This document shows positions 1-8,235 of a stretch of 35,065 bases of DNA, piece by piece. The position numbers and the translations under genes are program-made. This DNA comes from Cyanothece sp. SIO2G6. Its GTDB lineage: Bacteria; Cyanobacteriota; Cyanobacteriia; CAKZMO01. The notes beneath the pieces were generated by a model. That model was given only the letters and a program-made list of their open reading frames with translations. It was not told the origin of the DNA and searched no databases. Every line of letters starts with the position of its first letter. Within the stretch, counting starts at the first letter, position 1. Where the stretch lies: positions 1 to 35,065 of the forward strand of contig JAAHGY010000011.1 of NCBI GenBank assembly GCA_010672345.1. Reading direction: 5' to 3'.

Positions 1-1349
1 TTTTTATCAAAGATCATTCCATCAATGAAGCCTATGCCAATAAAGTCAATCATTGTTATTATAAATATTGGGATAGTGTAGGGACCACTCAAGTTCGGTT
101 TGTAGACAGTACCCCATACACTCTTATTGATGAGAATGGTAAAGAATATCTAGACTTTGTAGCAGGTCTTGCCTGCTTGAATTGGGGTCGAAAAAATCCA
201 GTATTGATGGCTGCTTTGGAAGATGCTGTCAAAACGTCGATCCCATCGCTCACACAAATTAACGTGCCCACCTTAGCCGCAATTTTAGGCTATGAACTTC
301 TAGAGTTGACAGGACCTCCGTTTGAACGTGTCTTTTTTCTAAATTCAGGAACTGAAGCCGTTGAATATGCCATGAAGATGGCAATTGACTTTACCAGAAA
401 GCGACGCTTTCTCAGCTTTACAGGTGGATATCATGGATTAACGTTGGCATCTTTATCTATTAATGGTGTCTCCAACTATAGGAAAATTTTTGGCTTGGAA
501 AAGGCCCATTTTCAGACAGAATTCAATGATATAGATGCGCTGAATAAAGTATTTAAAGAGCATCATCGAGAGATTGCTGGTGTTATTCTTGAACCCATTC
601 AAGGGCGAACTGGAAATGTTGCTAGTGATGAATTTCTGAGAGAGGCTAAGCGCTTATGTCAGAAGTACAATGCATTACTCATTTACGATGAAGTCCAAAC
701 AGGTTTAGGCCGTACAGGGAAAAAGTTTGCCTATGAGTGGTCTCAAGTTACACCCGATATTATGACCTTGGCTAAGGGGTTGAGTGGCGGGATGGTTCCC
801 ATTGGGGCTTTAGTTTATACCGAAGATGTGTATAAAAAAGTCTTTAATAATGGGGAGAAAATTCTGGTATATTCTTCAACTTTCAAAGAGAATAATTTAT
901 CAATGGCAGCAGGCTTAGCATCTCTTGAAAATCTGAGAAACTATGACTTATCCGGTGTTCAAGCGGCAGAGGCGAGGTTTCGAGAACGTTTGGAAAACCC
1001 AAGTGATAGTCGAAACTATTCTTTAGAGGTCAAGGGAAAAGGTTTGATCTTATCAGTATCAATTAAGGAACAGCAAAAGAAAAAAATTGCCCAGAAAATG
1101 TTGGATTGGCTAGAAGGAGATTTCTTCTACGGCAGTGCTTGCGGTAAAATGTTTCGCGAGAAGCAGGTTTTATGTACTGTTGGCAATCGATTTGGTAAAA
1201 GCATTGCTATTAGACCTGCTTTGACAGTCCCTTCAAACTTAATTGATCAGTTTTGTGACAGTTTATTTGAGATATTTGATGAAATGTCAAACTACTCAAA
1301 TGCTAAAACGTTACAAACAACTTATGCAGATATTAAGAAAATGGTTTAG
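1..1349 (+). CDS. Class III (PLP) aminotransferase, diaminobutyrate/EctB-like; 5' end truncated by window edge
   Basis: Frame is open from base 3 through the listed ORF (FIKDHSINEAYANKVNHCYYKYWDSVGTTQVRFVDSTPYTLIDENGKEYLDFVAGLACLNWGRKNP...), so the TTG at 177 is not the real start. Motifs: NSGTEAVEYAMK, GGYHGLTLASLS, IYDEVQTGLGRTG, TLAKGLSGG (PLP Lys). Confidence 0.9.
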   Translation, partial: FIKDHSINEAYANKVNHCYYKYWDSVGTTQVRFVDSTPYTLIDENGKEYLDFVAGLACLNWGRKNPVLMAALEDAVKTSIPSLTQINVPTLAAILGYELLELTGPPFERVFFLNSGTEAVEYAMKMAIDFTRKRRFLSFTGGYHGLTLASLSINGVSNYRKIFGLEKAHFQTEFNDIDALNKVFKEHHREIAGVILEPIQGRTGNVASDEFLREAKRLCQKYNALLIYDEVQTGLGRTGKKFAYEWSQVTPDIMTLAKGLSGGMVPIGALVYTEDVYKKVFNNGEKILVYSSTFKENNLSMAAGLASLENLRNYDLSGVQAAEARFRERLENPSDSRNYSLEVKGKGLILSVSIKEQQKKKIAQKMLDWLEGDFFYGSACGKMFREKQVLCTVGNRFGKSIAIRPALTVPSNLIDQFCDSLFEIFDEMSNYSNAKTLQTTYADIKKMV

Positions 1350-1353
1350 ATAT

Positions 1354-2508
1354 ATGAGCATCAATTTTAACTGGAACCCGGACCAGCTTGATTTCCATAA
1401 ATCAGTTGTCAGCTTTGCCCAAAAAGAATTAAATCAAGAGCTGATTGAGAAAGATAGACGCAGCCAATTTGATCAAGACGGCTGGAAAAAATGTGCTGAA
1501 TTTGGCATTTTAGGATGGCCCATTGCCAAAGAATATGGGGGACAAGGGCTAGACCCGTTAACCATTATATTGGGCTTAGAAGGACTGGGGTATGGATGCC
1601 AAGATAATGGTTTAGTCTTTGCCATTAACAATCATCTTTGGAGTTGTGCCGTTTCAATCGCTAATTTTGGCACTGAAGCCCAAAAGCAACAGTATCTACC
1701 CGCTCTTTGTGATGGCCGATCAGTCGGAGGACATGCCCTAACTGAACCGAATTCAGGGTCTGCGGCCTTTGATATGGAGACTACAGCGATCCGCCACGGG
1801 GATTACTATCTCCTCAACGGTACCAAAACCTTTATCAGTAATGCTCCTGTAGGTGATGTATATGTTACGTTTGCCCGCACGAATTTAGAGGTTGGTGTTC
1901 AGCAAGGAATTTCTGCCTTTATTATTCATAAGGACTTACCGGGTTTGACCATCGAAAAAGAGTGGGAAAAATCAGGGCTACGCACAGCGCCTATGGGGGA
2001 ACTGGTTTTCCAGGACTGTAAGGTTCCTGCTGACCATCTTTTGGGGAAAGAAGGTCGGGGACACACTATTTTTCAATCCACGATTAGCTGGGAACGAGGA
2101 TTTTTGTTTGCCAGTCAAGTGGGAGCGATGGAAAGAGTATTAGAGCGATGTGTTAGTCATGCTAAACAGCGTCAGCAGTTTGGTCAGTCTATTGGTTCTT
2201 TTCAAGGCGTATCTCACAAGATTGCCGATATGAAGATGAGACTAGAACTGGCAAAATTGATGGTGTACAAAATAGGCTGGTTAAAGAAAGAAGGTAAACG
2301 AGCTTTCTTGGAATCTTCAATTTCTAAAGTGTTTATCAGTGAAAGTTTGAATCAAGCCTGTCAGGATGCGATTCAGATTCATGGTGCTAGAGGCTATGTG
2401 ACTGATTATGAATTGGAAAGAGAATTGCGAGATGCGATCGCAGGCACCATCTATGCCGGTACATCTGAAATTCATCGTAATATGATTGCCACTCTTGTTG
2501 GCATCTAG
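1354..2508 (+). CDS. Acyl-CoA dehydrogenase family flavoprotein
   Basis: In-frame ATG at 1354 (MSINFNWNPDQ) just after the aminotransferase stop; motifs ALTEPNSGS, GTKTFISNAP, QFGQSIGSFQ, QIHGARGY, YAGTSEIHR. Confidence 0.92.
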   Translation: MSINFNWNPDQLDFHKSVVSFAQKELNQELIEKDRRSQFDQDGWKKCAEFGILGWPIAKEYGGQGLDPLTIILGLEGLGYGCQDNGLVFAINNHLWSCAVSIANFGTEAQKQQYLPALCDGRSVGGHALTEPNSGSAAFDMETTAIRHGDYYLLNGTKTFISNAPVGDVYVTFARTNLEVGVQQGISAFIIHKDLPGLTIEKEWEKSGLRTAPMGELVFQDCKVPADHLLGKEGRGHTIFQSTISWERGFLFASQVGAMERVLERCVSHAKQRQQFGQSIGSFQGVSHKIADMKMRLELAKLMVYKIGWLKKEGKRAFLESSISKVFISESLNQACQDAIQIHGARGYVTDYELERELRDAIAGTIYAGTSEIHRNMIATLVGI

Positions 2509-2549
2509 CCTCTTCTTAATCGGAGGCCAATGCAAGGCGGAACTAAATA

Positions 2550-2580
2550 AGTATTGTGAGCGTGAAGCGCTCACAATACT
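2550..2580. repeat. Perfect 13-bp stem hairpin, loop TGAAG
   Basis: AGTATTGTGAGCG-TGAAG-CGCTCACAATACT. Confidence 0.9.
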
Positions 2581-2612
2581 CACTGGAGGTCTTAGAACCA
2601 GAAACAAGCTTT

Positions 2613-3512
2613 ATGACGACTCAAACAACAATAAGATCAATGCCAAAAACAGCAGCTTTACTAGAAGACATTTCAACCCTAAATGCATCATCAGATCTCT
2701 ATCTGGACCTGATGAAACGATGTGTTACTGATTGGATTTATTTGGATCCCAAGGCAGACAACCAAATCAGTTGGCTAACCTCGATTAAGTTGCTAGTCTT
2801 TGCCCTGAGAACCAAGATAATGAGTCCCCTGGAAATGCTAAATTCTTTTGTCGAGGAGGAGGATGCCGAGAAGAATCGGATAGACGGGTTAACCCCTTTT
2901 CCTGGTCGAGCACACACTATGGTTGGCCTGAAGCGACTGGACAATCTTCAAGGCTGTATTGAAGACGTATTAGCCAGGAATGTTCCAGGGGATTTCTTCG
3001 AGGCAGGGGTTTGGCGAGGGGGAGTCTGTATTTTCATGCGGGCCATGCTCAAAGCCTATGGGATTCAAGACCGTACAGTGTGGCTTGCTGACTCATTTGA
3101 GGGATTGCCAGCCCCAAATGCCAAAAAATATCCTGCGGATGCTGGTTGGACATTTCACTGGTTTGATGAGATTGCCATATCGCTTGAACAAGTCAAATCT
3201 AACTTCTCTCGATACGGTCTCCTTGACTCACAAGTACAATTTCTCAAAGGGTGGTTTTGTGACACGTTACCCAACGCACAAGTCACACAACTAGCCATTC
3301 TTCGTGCCGATGGAGACATGTATGAATCGACAATGGATATTTTTACCAACCTTTACTCTAAAGTTTCTATCGGTGGATATGTGATCATTGACGACTATAA
3401 TATCGCTCCTGGCTGTAAGCAAGCTGTTGATGATTTCCGTAAGGCTAATGGCATTACGGATGAATTGAGAAAAATGGATACTGATGAATTTTACTGGATA
3501 CGATCCCAGTAG
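2613..3512 (+). CDS. TylF/MycF-type (macrocin O-methyltransferase family) SAM-dependent methyltransferase
   Basis: ATG 2613 (MTTQTTIRSMPKTAALLEDI); NVPGDFFEAGVWRGGVCIFMRAML, VWLADSFEGLP, ILRADGDMYESTMD, GGYVIIDDYNIAPGCKQAVDDFR are typical of the family. Confidence 0.88.
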   Translation: MTTQTTIRSMPKTAALLEDISTLNASSDLYLDLMKRCVTDWIYLDPKADNQISWLTSIKLLVFALRTKIMSPLEMLNSFVEEEDAEKNRIDGLTPFPGRAHTMVGLKRLDNLQGCIEDVLARNVPGDFFEAGVWRGGVCIFMRAMLKAYGIQDRTVWLADSFEGLPAPNAKKYPADAGWTFHWFDEIAISLEQVKSNFSRYGLLDSQVQFLKGWFCDTLPNAQVTQLAILRADGDMYESTMDIFTNLYSKVSIGGYVIIDDYNIAPGCKQAVDDFRKANGITDELRKMDTDEFYWIRSQ

Positions 3513-3599
3513 ACCGAATTGACTGACAAAACTTTATTGTGTAGGTTGAGTCGCAATATATCGCCGCTCTTTTAGGGCTATGAAAATTTTCTGGTGTCG

Positions 3600-3665
3600 T
3601 TTTAAGGTGAAATAAAGATAACAGTCGTGTGGGCGCGACGCACCCACACACTGCCTAAATTTGAT
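3600..3665. repeat. Degenerate copy of dispersed palindromic element
   Basis: GTGTGGGCGC-GAC-GCACCCACAC (one C/A mismatch) with flanks TTTTAAGGTGAAATAAAGATAACAGTC and CTGCCTAAATTTGAT matching copies near 4641 and 19801. Confidence 0.75.
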
Positions 3666-3692
3666 ACTCATTTTCTGTAGCTTACTAATTAA

Positions 3693-3704
3693 CAAGGTAC
3701 CTTG
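3693..3704. promoter_or_regulatory. 12-bp perfect palindrome upstream of methyltransferase
   Basis: CAAGGTACCTTG within TTAACAAGGTACCTTGATTAA; about 90 bp before the 3794 start. Confidence 0.35.
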
Positions 3705-3793
3705 ATTAATTCAGGACTTATTGATAGTAACGAAGGAGCTGTGAAGCTTTCAAGCTTTCAAAATCACAAGAAATTAATTAGTTGAGGTACTAA

Positions 3794-4606
3794 ATGGTAG
3801 TGAATACGAAGGCTAAAGTTGACTTGGGTGTAGTCCAAGAAACTTTGTTGGTCCCTCTGTGGGCGAGAGCAGAGGAACTTAAACAGCCGGATAAAATAAT
3901 TTTCGATCCTCTTAGCGCAGAAATTGTTGCAGCGATTGATTATGATTTTGCTAAGTTGAACCTTAGTTACACCGATCAAATTACCTGCTGTCTACTGCAT
4001 TGGATAATGGATGAGTGGGCTAAAGATTACCTACAACAGTATCCTCAAGGCGTTATTGTTGAATTGGGAGTGGGATTGAATACCCGTTTTGATCGTTTGG
4101 ATAATGGCACTGTTCGTTGGTTTGAAATTGATTTACCTGACACAATGGCTTTGCGCCAACAGTTTTTTCAGGAGACCGAACGTCGTAAATTTATTGCTGC
4201 CTCTGCTTTAGATACGGATTGGTGTGATCTGGTTAAAGAAGTAGCCTCAGGGCAACCCTGTTTGTTCATCGTCGAAGGTCTCTTATTCTATCTATTAGAA
4301 GAGCAAGTAAAACAAATATTTGCTAATCTTTTGGAACATTTTTCTGGTTCTAAATTGGCTTTTGATTGTGTCTCGCCTTTTTTAGTTAATCGTCATTTTC
4401 CTGATAATATGGCGGCCAAACATAAATGGGGAATTGGAAATCTCAAAGAGATTGAGACTTGGAATTCTCATTATAAATTGCTGGAAGTTAGAACCTGTTG
4501 GGATGCACCAAAACAATATGTAAAACGTTTTCCTTGGTTTAGTGTGTTTTTTCATCTTCCTGTTCTACGTGATTTCTATCGTATGGCTTTGTTCGGTTTA
4601 ACCTAA
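3794..4606 (+). CDS. Leucine carboxyl methyltransferase (PPM1/TcmP-like) family O-methyltransferase
   Basis: TLLVPLWARAEELKQPDKIIFDPLSAEIV, VIVELGVGLNTRFDRLDNGTVRWFEIDLPDTMALR, FIVEGLLFYL. Confidence 0.88.
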   Translation: MVVNTKAKVDLGVVQETLLVPLWARAEELKQPDKIIFDPLSAEIVAAIDYDFAKLNLSYTDQITCCLLHWIMDEWAKDYLQQYPQGVIVELGVGLNTRFDRLDNGTVRWFEIDLPDTMALRQQFFQETERRKFIAASALDTDWCDLVKEVASGQPCLFIVEGLLFYLLEEQVKQIFANLLEHFSGSKLAFDCVSPFLVNRHFPDNMAAKHKWGIGNLKEIETWNSHYKLLEVRTCWDAPKQYVKRFPWFSVFFHLPVLRDFYRMALFGLT

Positions 4607-4640
4607 GTAGTGATAAGTTTCAATCTTTTTAATAGAAAAG

Positions 4641-4720
4641 TAGGGTTTCATTTTAAGGTAAAACAAAGATAACGGTCGTGTGGGCGCTTCGCGCCCACAC
4701 GACCCGCCTAAAGTTGATCC
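4641..4720. repeat. Dispersed palindromic element with perfect 13-bp hairpin
   Basis: GTCGTGTGGGCGC-TTC-GCGCCCACACGAC at 4675-4703, flanked by TAGGGTTTCATTTTAAGGTAAAACAAAGATAACG and CCGCCTAAAGTTGAT. Confidence 0.85.
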
Positions 4721-4771
4721 CCGAAAAGTATTTCTTATTCATAGCTCTAGCAAAAGGGTGAGGGCACAAAG

Positions 4772-7177
4772 ATGAGAGTAAACGATCCAGCAGTTTTAAT
4801 TTCCCTACGCCACGGTTACGATGAGCCGAGTTACGTATCCGATGAACAATGGCAAGATGTTTGGCGACAATACATCGAAACCCTGCCGCCCGCGCCCGAA
4901 TTATCTGTGATACAGCATCTCAATGGATCTGAAATCCAGCTCATTCAGTATAGTCAGCAAATGAATGCTGCAACTTGGGCAGAGTTAAAAAAACAAGCTA
5001 TTCAGGCTAGTTTAACGCCTGGTCAAGTTCTCTTAGCTGCTTACGTGGAGGTATTAACACTCTGGAGTAAGAGTTCTGATTTTACAATCAATTTAACTGA
5101 ACAAGCATTCATAGGTACCGATACCAATACTGAATTAAAGGGAGCTGTCAATCAACTTAATCAACGGCAGAGTTTTAGTACCCTATTGGCTGTCAACTCT
5201 CTACAATTAGCCACTTTTGAGGATAGGGCTAAACATATCGTAGAACAGTTAAAACGAGAGCCAAAACATCAAACTGAAATTCCACTTCATCAGCTAAATG
5301 TATTGCCTGAAGCTGCATTGGAAAAACTAAGATCGATCTTGGGCATTTCCTTTGTTATGGAGCCAGAAGAAATTGATAATTTCCCTCATAGAGGGCACGA
5401 TCGTGGCAACGACACGTCAACAGTGCCCATCAGCTTAACGTGTCGATATCTTGAACAGAACGGAGCGCTTACTGTAAATTTATATGCGGCAAAAGATTTA
5501 TTTCCACCAGATATGGTGAGAGATATGCTGACATCTTGCTGTGAGTTCTTACAACGTCTGGCTGATGCAGAAACTGCGTGGCAGGAAAATATTCGGCCAG
5601 TGCTACCTGCTGCCCAGCTTGAACAAAGAGTTACTATCAATGCAACCACTGCGCCGTTGCCGGATGAAACACTCTATAGTTTGTTTGTTGAGCGAGCAAA
5701 GCAGCAACCTCAACAGGTTGCCATTGTCACGACTAAACAGTCCATTACCTATGACACGTTATATTGTCGTGCCAACCAAATTGGTTATTACTTAAAGCAG
5801 TTACATACCCGACCTAATTCTTTGATTGCAATTGTGATGGAGAAGGGGTGGGAACAAATTGTCGCGGTGCTTGGCATTTATGCGGCTGGATCTGCTTATG
5901 TTCCGATTGATCCTGAATTGCCTCCAGAAAGATTTCAATATCTTCTAGAGAACAGTGGTGTAGACATTGTACTCACCCAGTCTTGGTTAGACGATAAGCT
6001 ATCTTGGCCCTTATCAATTCATCGATTAGCTGTTGATCAAACCCAGGTATACGAAGGCAACGATCCCCCCCTATCCCCTGTCCAAACCCCTGAAGATTTG
6101 GCCTATGTGATCTATACGTCTGGGTCTACAGGGTTGCCCAAGGGAGTGATGATTACCCATCGTAATGTGGTCAATGTGGTTATCCATACCAATCAGCGTT
6201 TTCAGGTCAATTCTGAGGATCGGGTTCTAGCACTGACGGCCCTCAACCATGATCTATCTGTTTACGATATCTTTGGCCCTTTAAGTGCTGGAGGCACTAT
6301 TGTGATGCCGGATGCGGCAGCGGCTAAATTCGCCCGCCACTGGGTTGATTTGCTGGTTAAAGAGCAAATTACTCTATGGAATTCAGTTCCTGCCATGATG
6401 GAGATGTTAATCAGTTATCTGGATATTAAAGGTGAGAAATTACCATCGAGCTTGCGTTTGGCTATTTTAGGTGGCGATTGGTTACCGGTTTCCCTGGTTA
6501 GTCGATTAAAAGCAACGTCGCCTAATTTAGATGTCTTAAGTATTGGTGGGCCAACTGAAACAACCATTTGGAATATAGGTTATTTAATTCAATCGGTTGA
6601 TCCCGATTGGAAGAGTATTCCCTATGGAAAACCCATGGCTAACTCGCAATATTATGTTTTGAATGATAATCTTGAAGACTGTCCAATATGGGTTCCAGGT
6701 CAAATGTATTGTGCGGGTGCCCAAGTCGCTAGGGGTTACTGGCGCAACGTTGAAAAAACAGCAGCTAATTTCATTTATCATCCTCGAACCGGTGAACGGA
6801 TATATCGAACTGGTGATTTAGGTCGTTACTTACCAGATGGAAATATTGAGTTTTTAGGTAGAGTTGATTTTCAAATTAAGTTGAGGGGTTATCGCATTGA
6901 AGCTGGAGAGATTGAGGCTGTGCTGACAGAATATCCTGCGGTAGAAAATGCCGTGGTTACTGTTATGGAAACGCCGCAATGTCAAAAGTATTTAAAGGCT
7001 TATGTCGTGTCTCAGCGCGGACACATTCTTAATGTTGAAAAACTCTGCAATTTTCTTGATCAAAAATTGCCTTCGTATATGGTGCCCTCAGACATTCAGA
7101 TCTTGGATGTTTTTCCTTTAACTGCCAATGGTAAAGTCGATCGTCGCGCCTTGGCCGAAGGAAAGATTAATCGATAG
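4772..7177 (+). CDS. NRPS adenylation protein with vestigial Cy/C-like N-terminus; no carrier (PCP) domain
   Basis: N-terminal YIETLPPAPEL...VLLAAYVEVLTLW resembles the C-terminal half of heterocyclization domains. A-domain motifs: YVIYTSGSTGLPKGV, GGPTETTIWN, YRTGDLGRYLPDG, GYRIEAGEIE, LTANGKVDRRAL; stops right after the A10 motif. Confidence 0.9.
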   Translation: MRVNDPAVLISLRHGYDEPSYVSDEQWQDVWRQYIETLPPAPELSVIQHLNGSEIQLIQYSQQMNAATWAELKKQAIQASLTPGQVLLAAYVEVLTLWSKSSDFTINLTEQAFIGTDTNTELKGAVNQLNQRQSFSTLLAVNSLQLATFEDRAKHIVEQLKREPKHQTEIPLHQLNVLPEAALEKLRSILGISFVMEPEEIDNFPHRGHDRGNDTSTVPISLTCRYLEQNGALTVNLYAAKDLFPPDMVRDMLTSCCEFLQRLADAETAWQENIRPVLPAAQLEQRVTINATTAPLPDETLYSLFVERAKQQPQQVAIVTTKQSITYDTLYCRANQIGYYLKQLHTRPNSLIAIVMEKGWEQIVAVLGIYAAGSAYVPIDPELPPERFQYLLENSGVDIVLTQSWLDDKLSWPLSIHRLAVDQTQVYEGNDPPLSPVQTPEDLAYVIYTSGSTGLPKGVMITHRNVVNVVIHTNQRFQVNSEDRVLALTALNHDLSVYDIFGPLSAGGTIVMPDAAAAKFARHWVDLLVKEQITLWNSVPAMMEMLISYLDIKGEKLPSSLRLAILGGDWLPVSLVSRLKATSPNLDVLSIGGPTETTIWNIGYLIQSVDPDWKSIPYGKPMANSQYYVLNDNLEDCPIWVPGQMYCAGAQVARGYWRNVEKTAANFIYHPRTGERIYRTGDLGRYLPDGNIEFLGRVDFQIKLRGYRIEAGEIEAVLTEYPAVENAVVTVMETPQCQKYLKAYVVSQRGHILNVEKLCNFLDQKLPSYMVPSDIQILDVFPLTANGKVDRRALAEGKINR

Positions 7178-7232
7178 TATGCCCTATGGCGAATACATAT
7201 ACTGCCAACGGCTTATTGCTGCACCCTCTGTT

Positions 7233-7267
7233 TGGTGTTTCCTCCCATGAAGCAGTGGGAAATACCA
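7233..7267. repeat. Imperfect hairpin with TGAAGC-containing loop
   Basis: TGGTGTTTCC ... GGAAATACCA (9/10) around TCCCATGAAGCAGTG. Confidence 0.6.
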
Positions 7268-7338
7268 CAATCAAAAGTCTATTTCTTAACCGTGTGGAGT
7301 ATCGTTTTGTGTTTTTGACGCTATGAGAGATAACGATT

Positions 7339-8094
7339 ATGACGAGTAAATGGGTGGTCTGCTCCCATCCAAGATCTAATGCTGAACTAAGGCTCCTGTG
7401 TTTCCCCCATGCGGGCGGTTCGTCCAGAGTCTTTCATAAGTGGCATGAACAATTACCGGAAACGGTGGAGGTATGTGCCATTGAATTGCCTGGACGGGGT
7501 AGACGGTTATTTGAAACCCCATTCACTAACGTGGATTCATTGCTACCTGTGCTAGGGGCTGAATTATTGCCATTTCTCGACATTCCCTTTGTCTGTTTTG
7601 GTCATAGTCTAGGCGCATGGATTGCATTTGAATTTTGTCGATGGCTGCGAGAGACTCCTCAGCAGACGCTTCAGCAAACGCCTCAGCATCTTTTTGTGGG
7701 TGCTTCCCGTGCCCCTCATCTACCGCCTGACAGCCCACCCATACGGGATTTGCCAGATCTTGAATTCATTGCCAAGTTAAGACGTTATAGTGGCACGCCT
7801 GAAGCAATTTTCAATAATCCTGAGCTGATGACCTTAATGATCCCTGCTTTAAAGGGGGATTTTTCATTATTAGAAACATACCAATATCGGTCTGGGCCTC
7901 CACTCGATTGTCCCATTACTTGCTTTTGGGGCAAGGAAGATGCGATCGCCAACCAAATAGATGTGGCAGCTTGGCAGCAACATACCCATACCTTTCGCCT
8001 AGAAGCTGTTCCTGGTCATCATTTCTTTACCCATGACCCTCTGTTTCCACAGAAATTATTTTCTAGGAATGACGTAAAACTTACGCCGCGATAA
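7339..8094 (+). CDS. Type II thioesterase
   Basis: LLCFPHAGGSSRVFHKW, ELPGRGRR, FGHSLGAWIAFE (catalytic Ser), VPGHHFFTHD (catalytic His). Confidence 0.93.
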   Translation: MTSKWVVCSHPRSNAELRLLCFPHAGGSSRVFHKWHEQLPETVEVCAIELPGRGRRLFETPFTNVDSLLPVLGAELLPFLDIPFVCFGHSLGAWIAFEFCRWLRETPQQTLQQTPQHLFVGASRAPHLPPDSPPIRDLPDLEFIAKLRRYSGTPEAIFNNPELMTLMIPALKGDFSLLETYQYRSGPPLDCPITCFWGKEDAIANQIDVAAWQQHTHTFRLEAVPGHHFFTHDPLFPQKLFSRNDVKLTPR

Positions 8095-8107
8095 ATTCAA
8101 TTCAAGG

Positions 8108-8138
8108 GGATTCTGGGGTGTGAAGCACCCCAGAATCC
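8108..8138. repeat. Perfect 13-bp stem hairpin, loop TGAAG
   Basis: GGATTCTGGGGTG-TGAAG-CACCCCAGAATCC; same arm length and loop as 2550-2580 but different arms. Confidence 0.9.
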
Positions 8139-8235
8139 TGCTTTAAAGGGCAAATCTTAAGCATTCAGTTCTAAAGAAGAATTTACATTCAAAGTATCCG
8201 TTTTGTTGATCAATAAATAAGTATTTAGTAGGAGT

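Noticed and set aside
177-271. TTG at 177 as aminotransferase start
   Set aside because: Reading frame is open and homologous-looking upstream to the window edge, so the gene is truncated by the window.
2550-2580. Rho-independent terminator
   Set aside because: Strong stem but no U-tract follows; same structural class recurs between co-directional genes.
1-8094. Anatoxin cluster
   Set aside because: ACAD + free A domain + type II TE is reminiscent, but the A-domain residues look Cys-like rather than Pro-like, and the methyltransferases and AT-less PKSs do not match the known layout.
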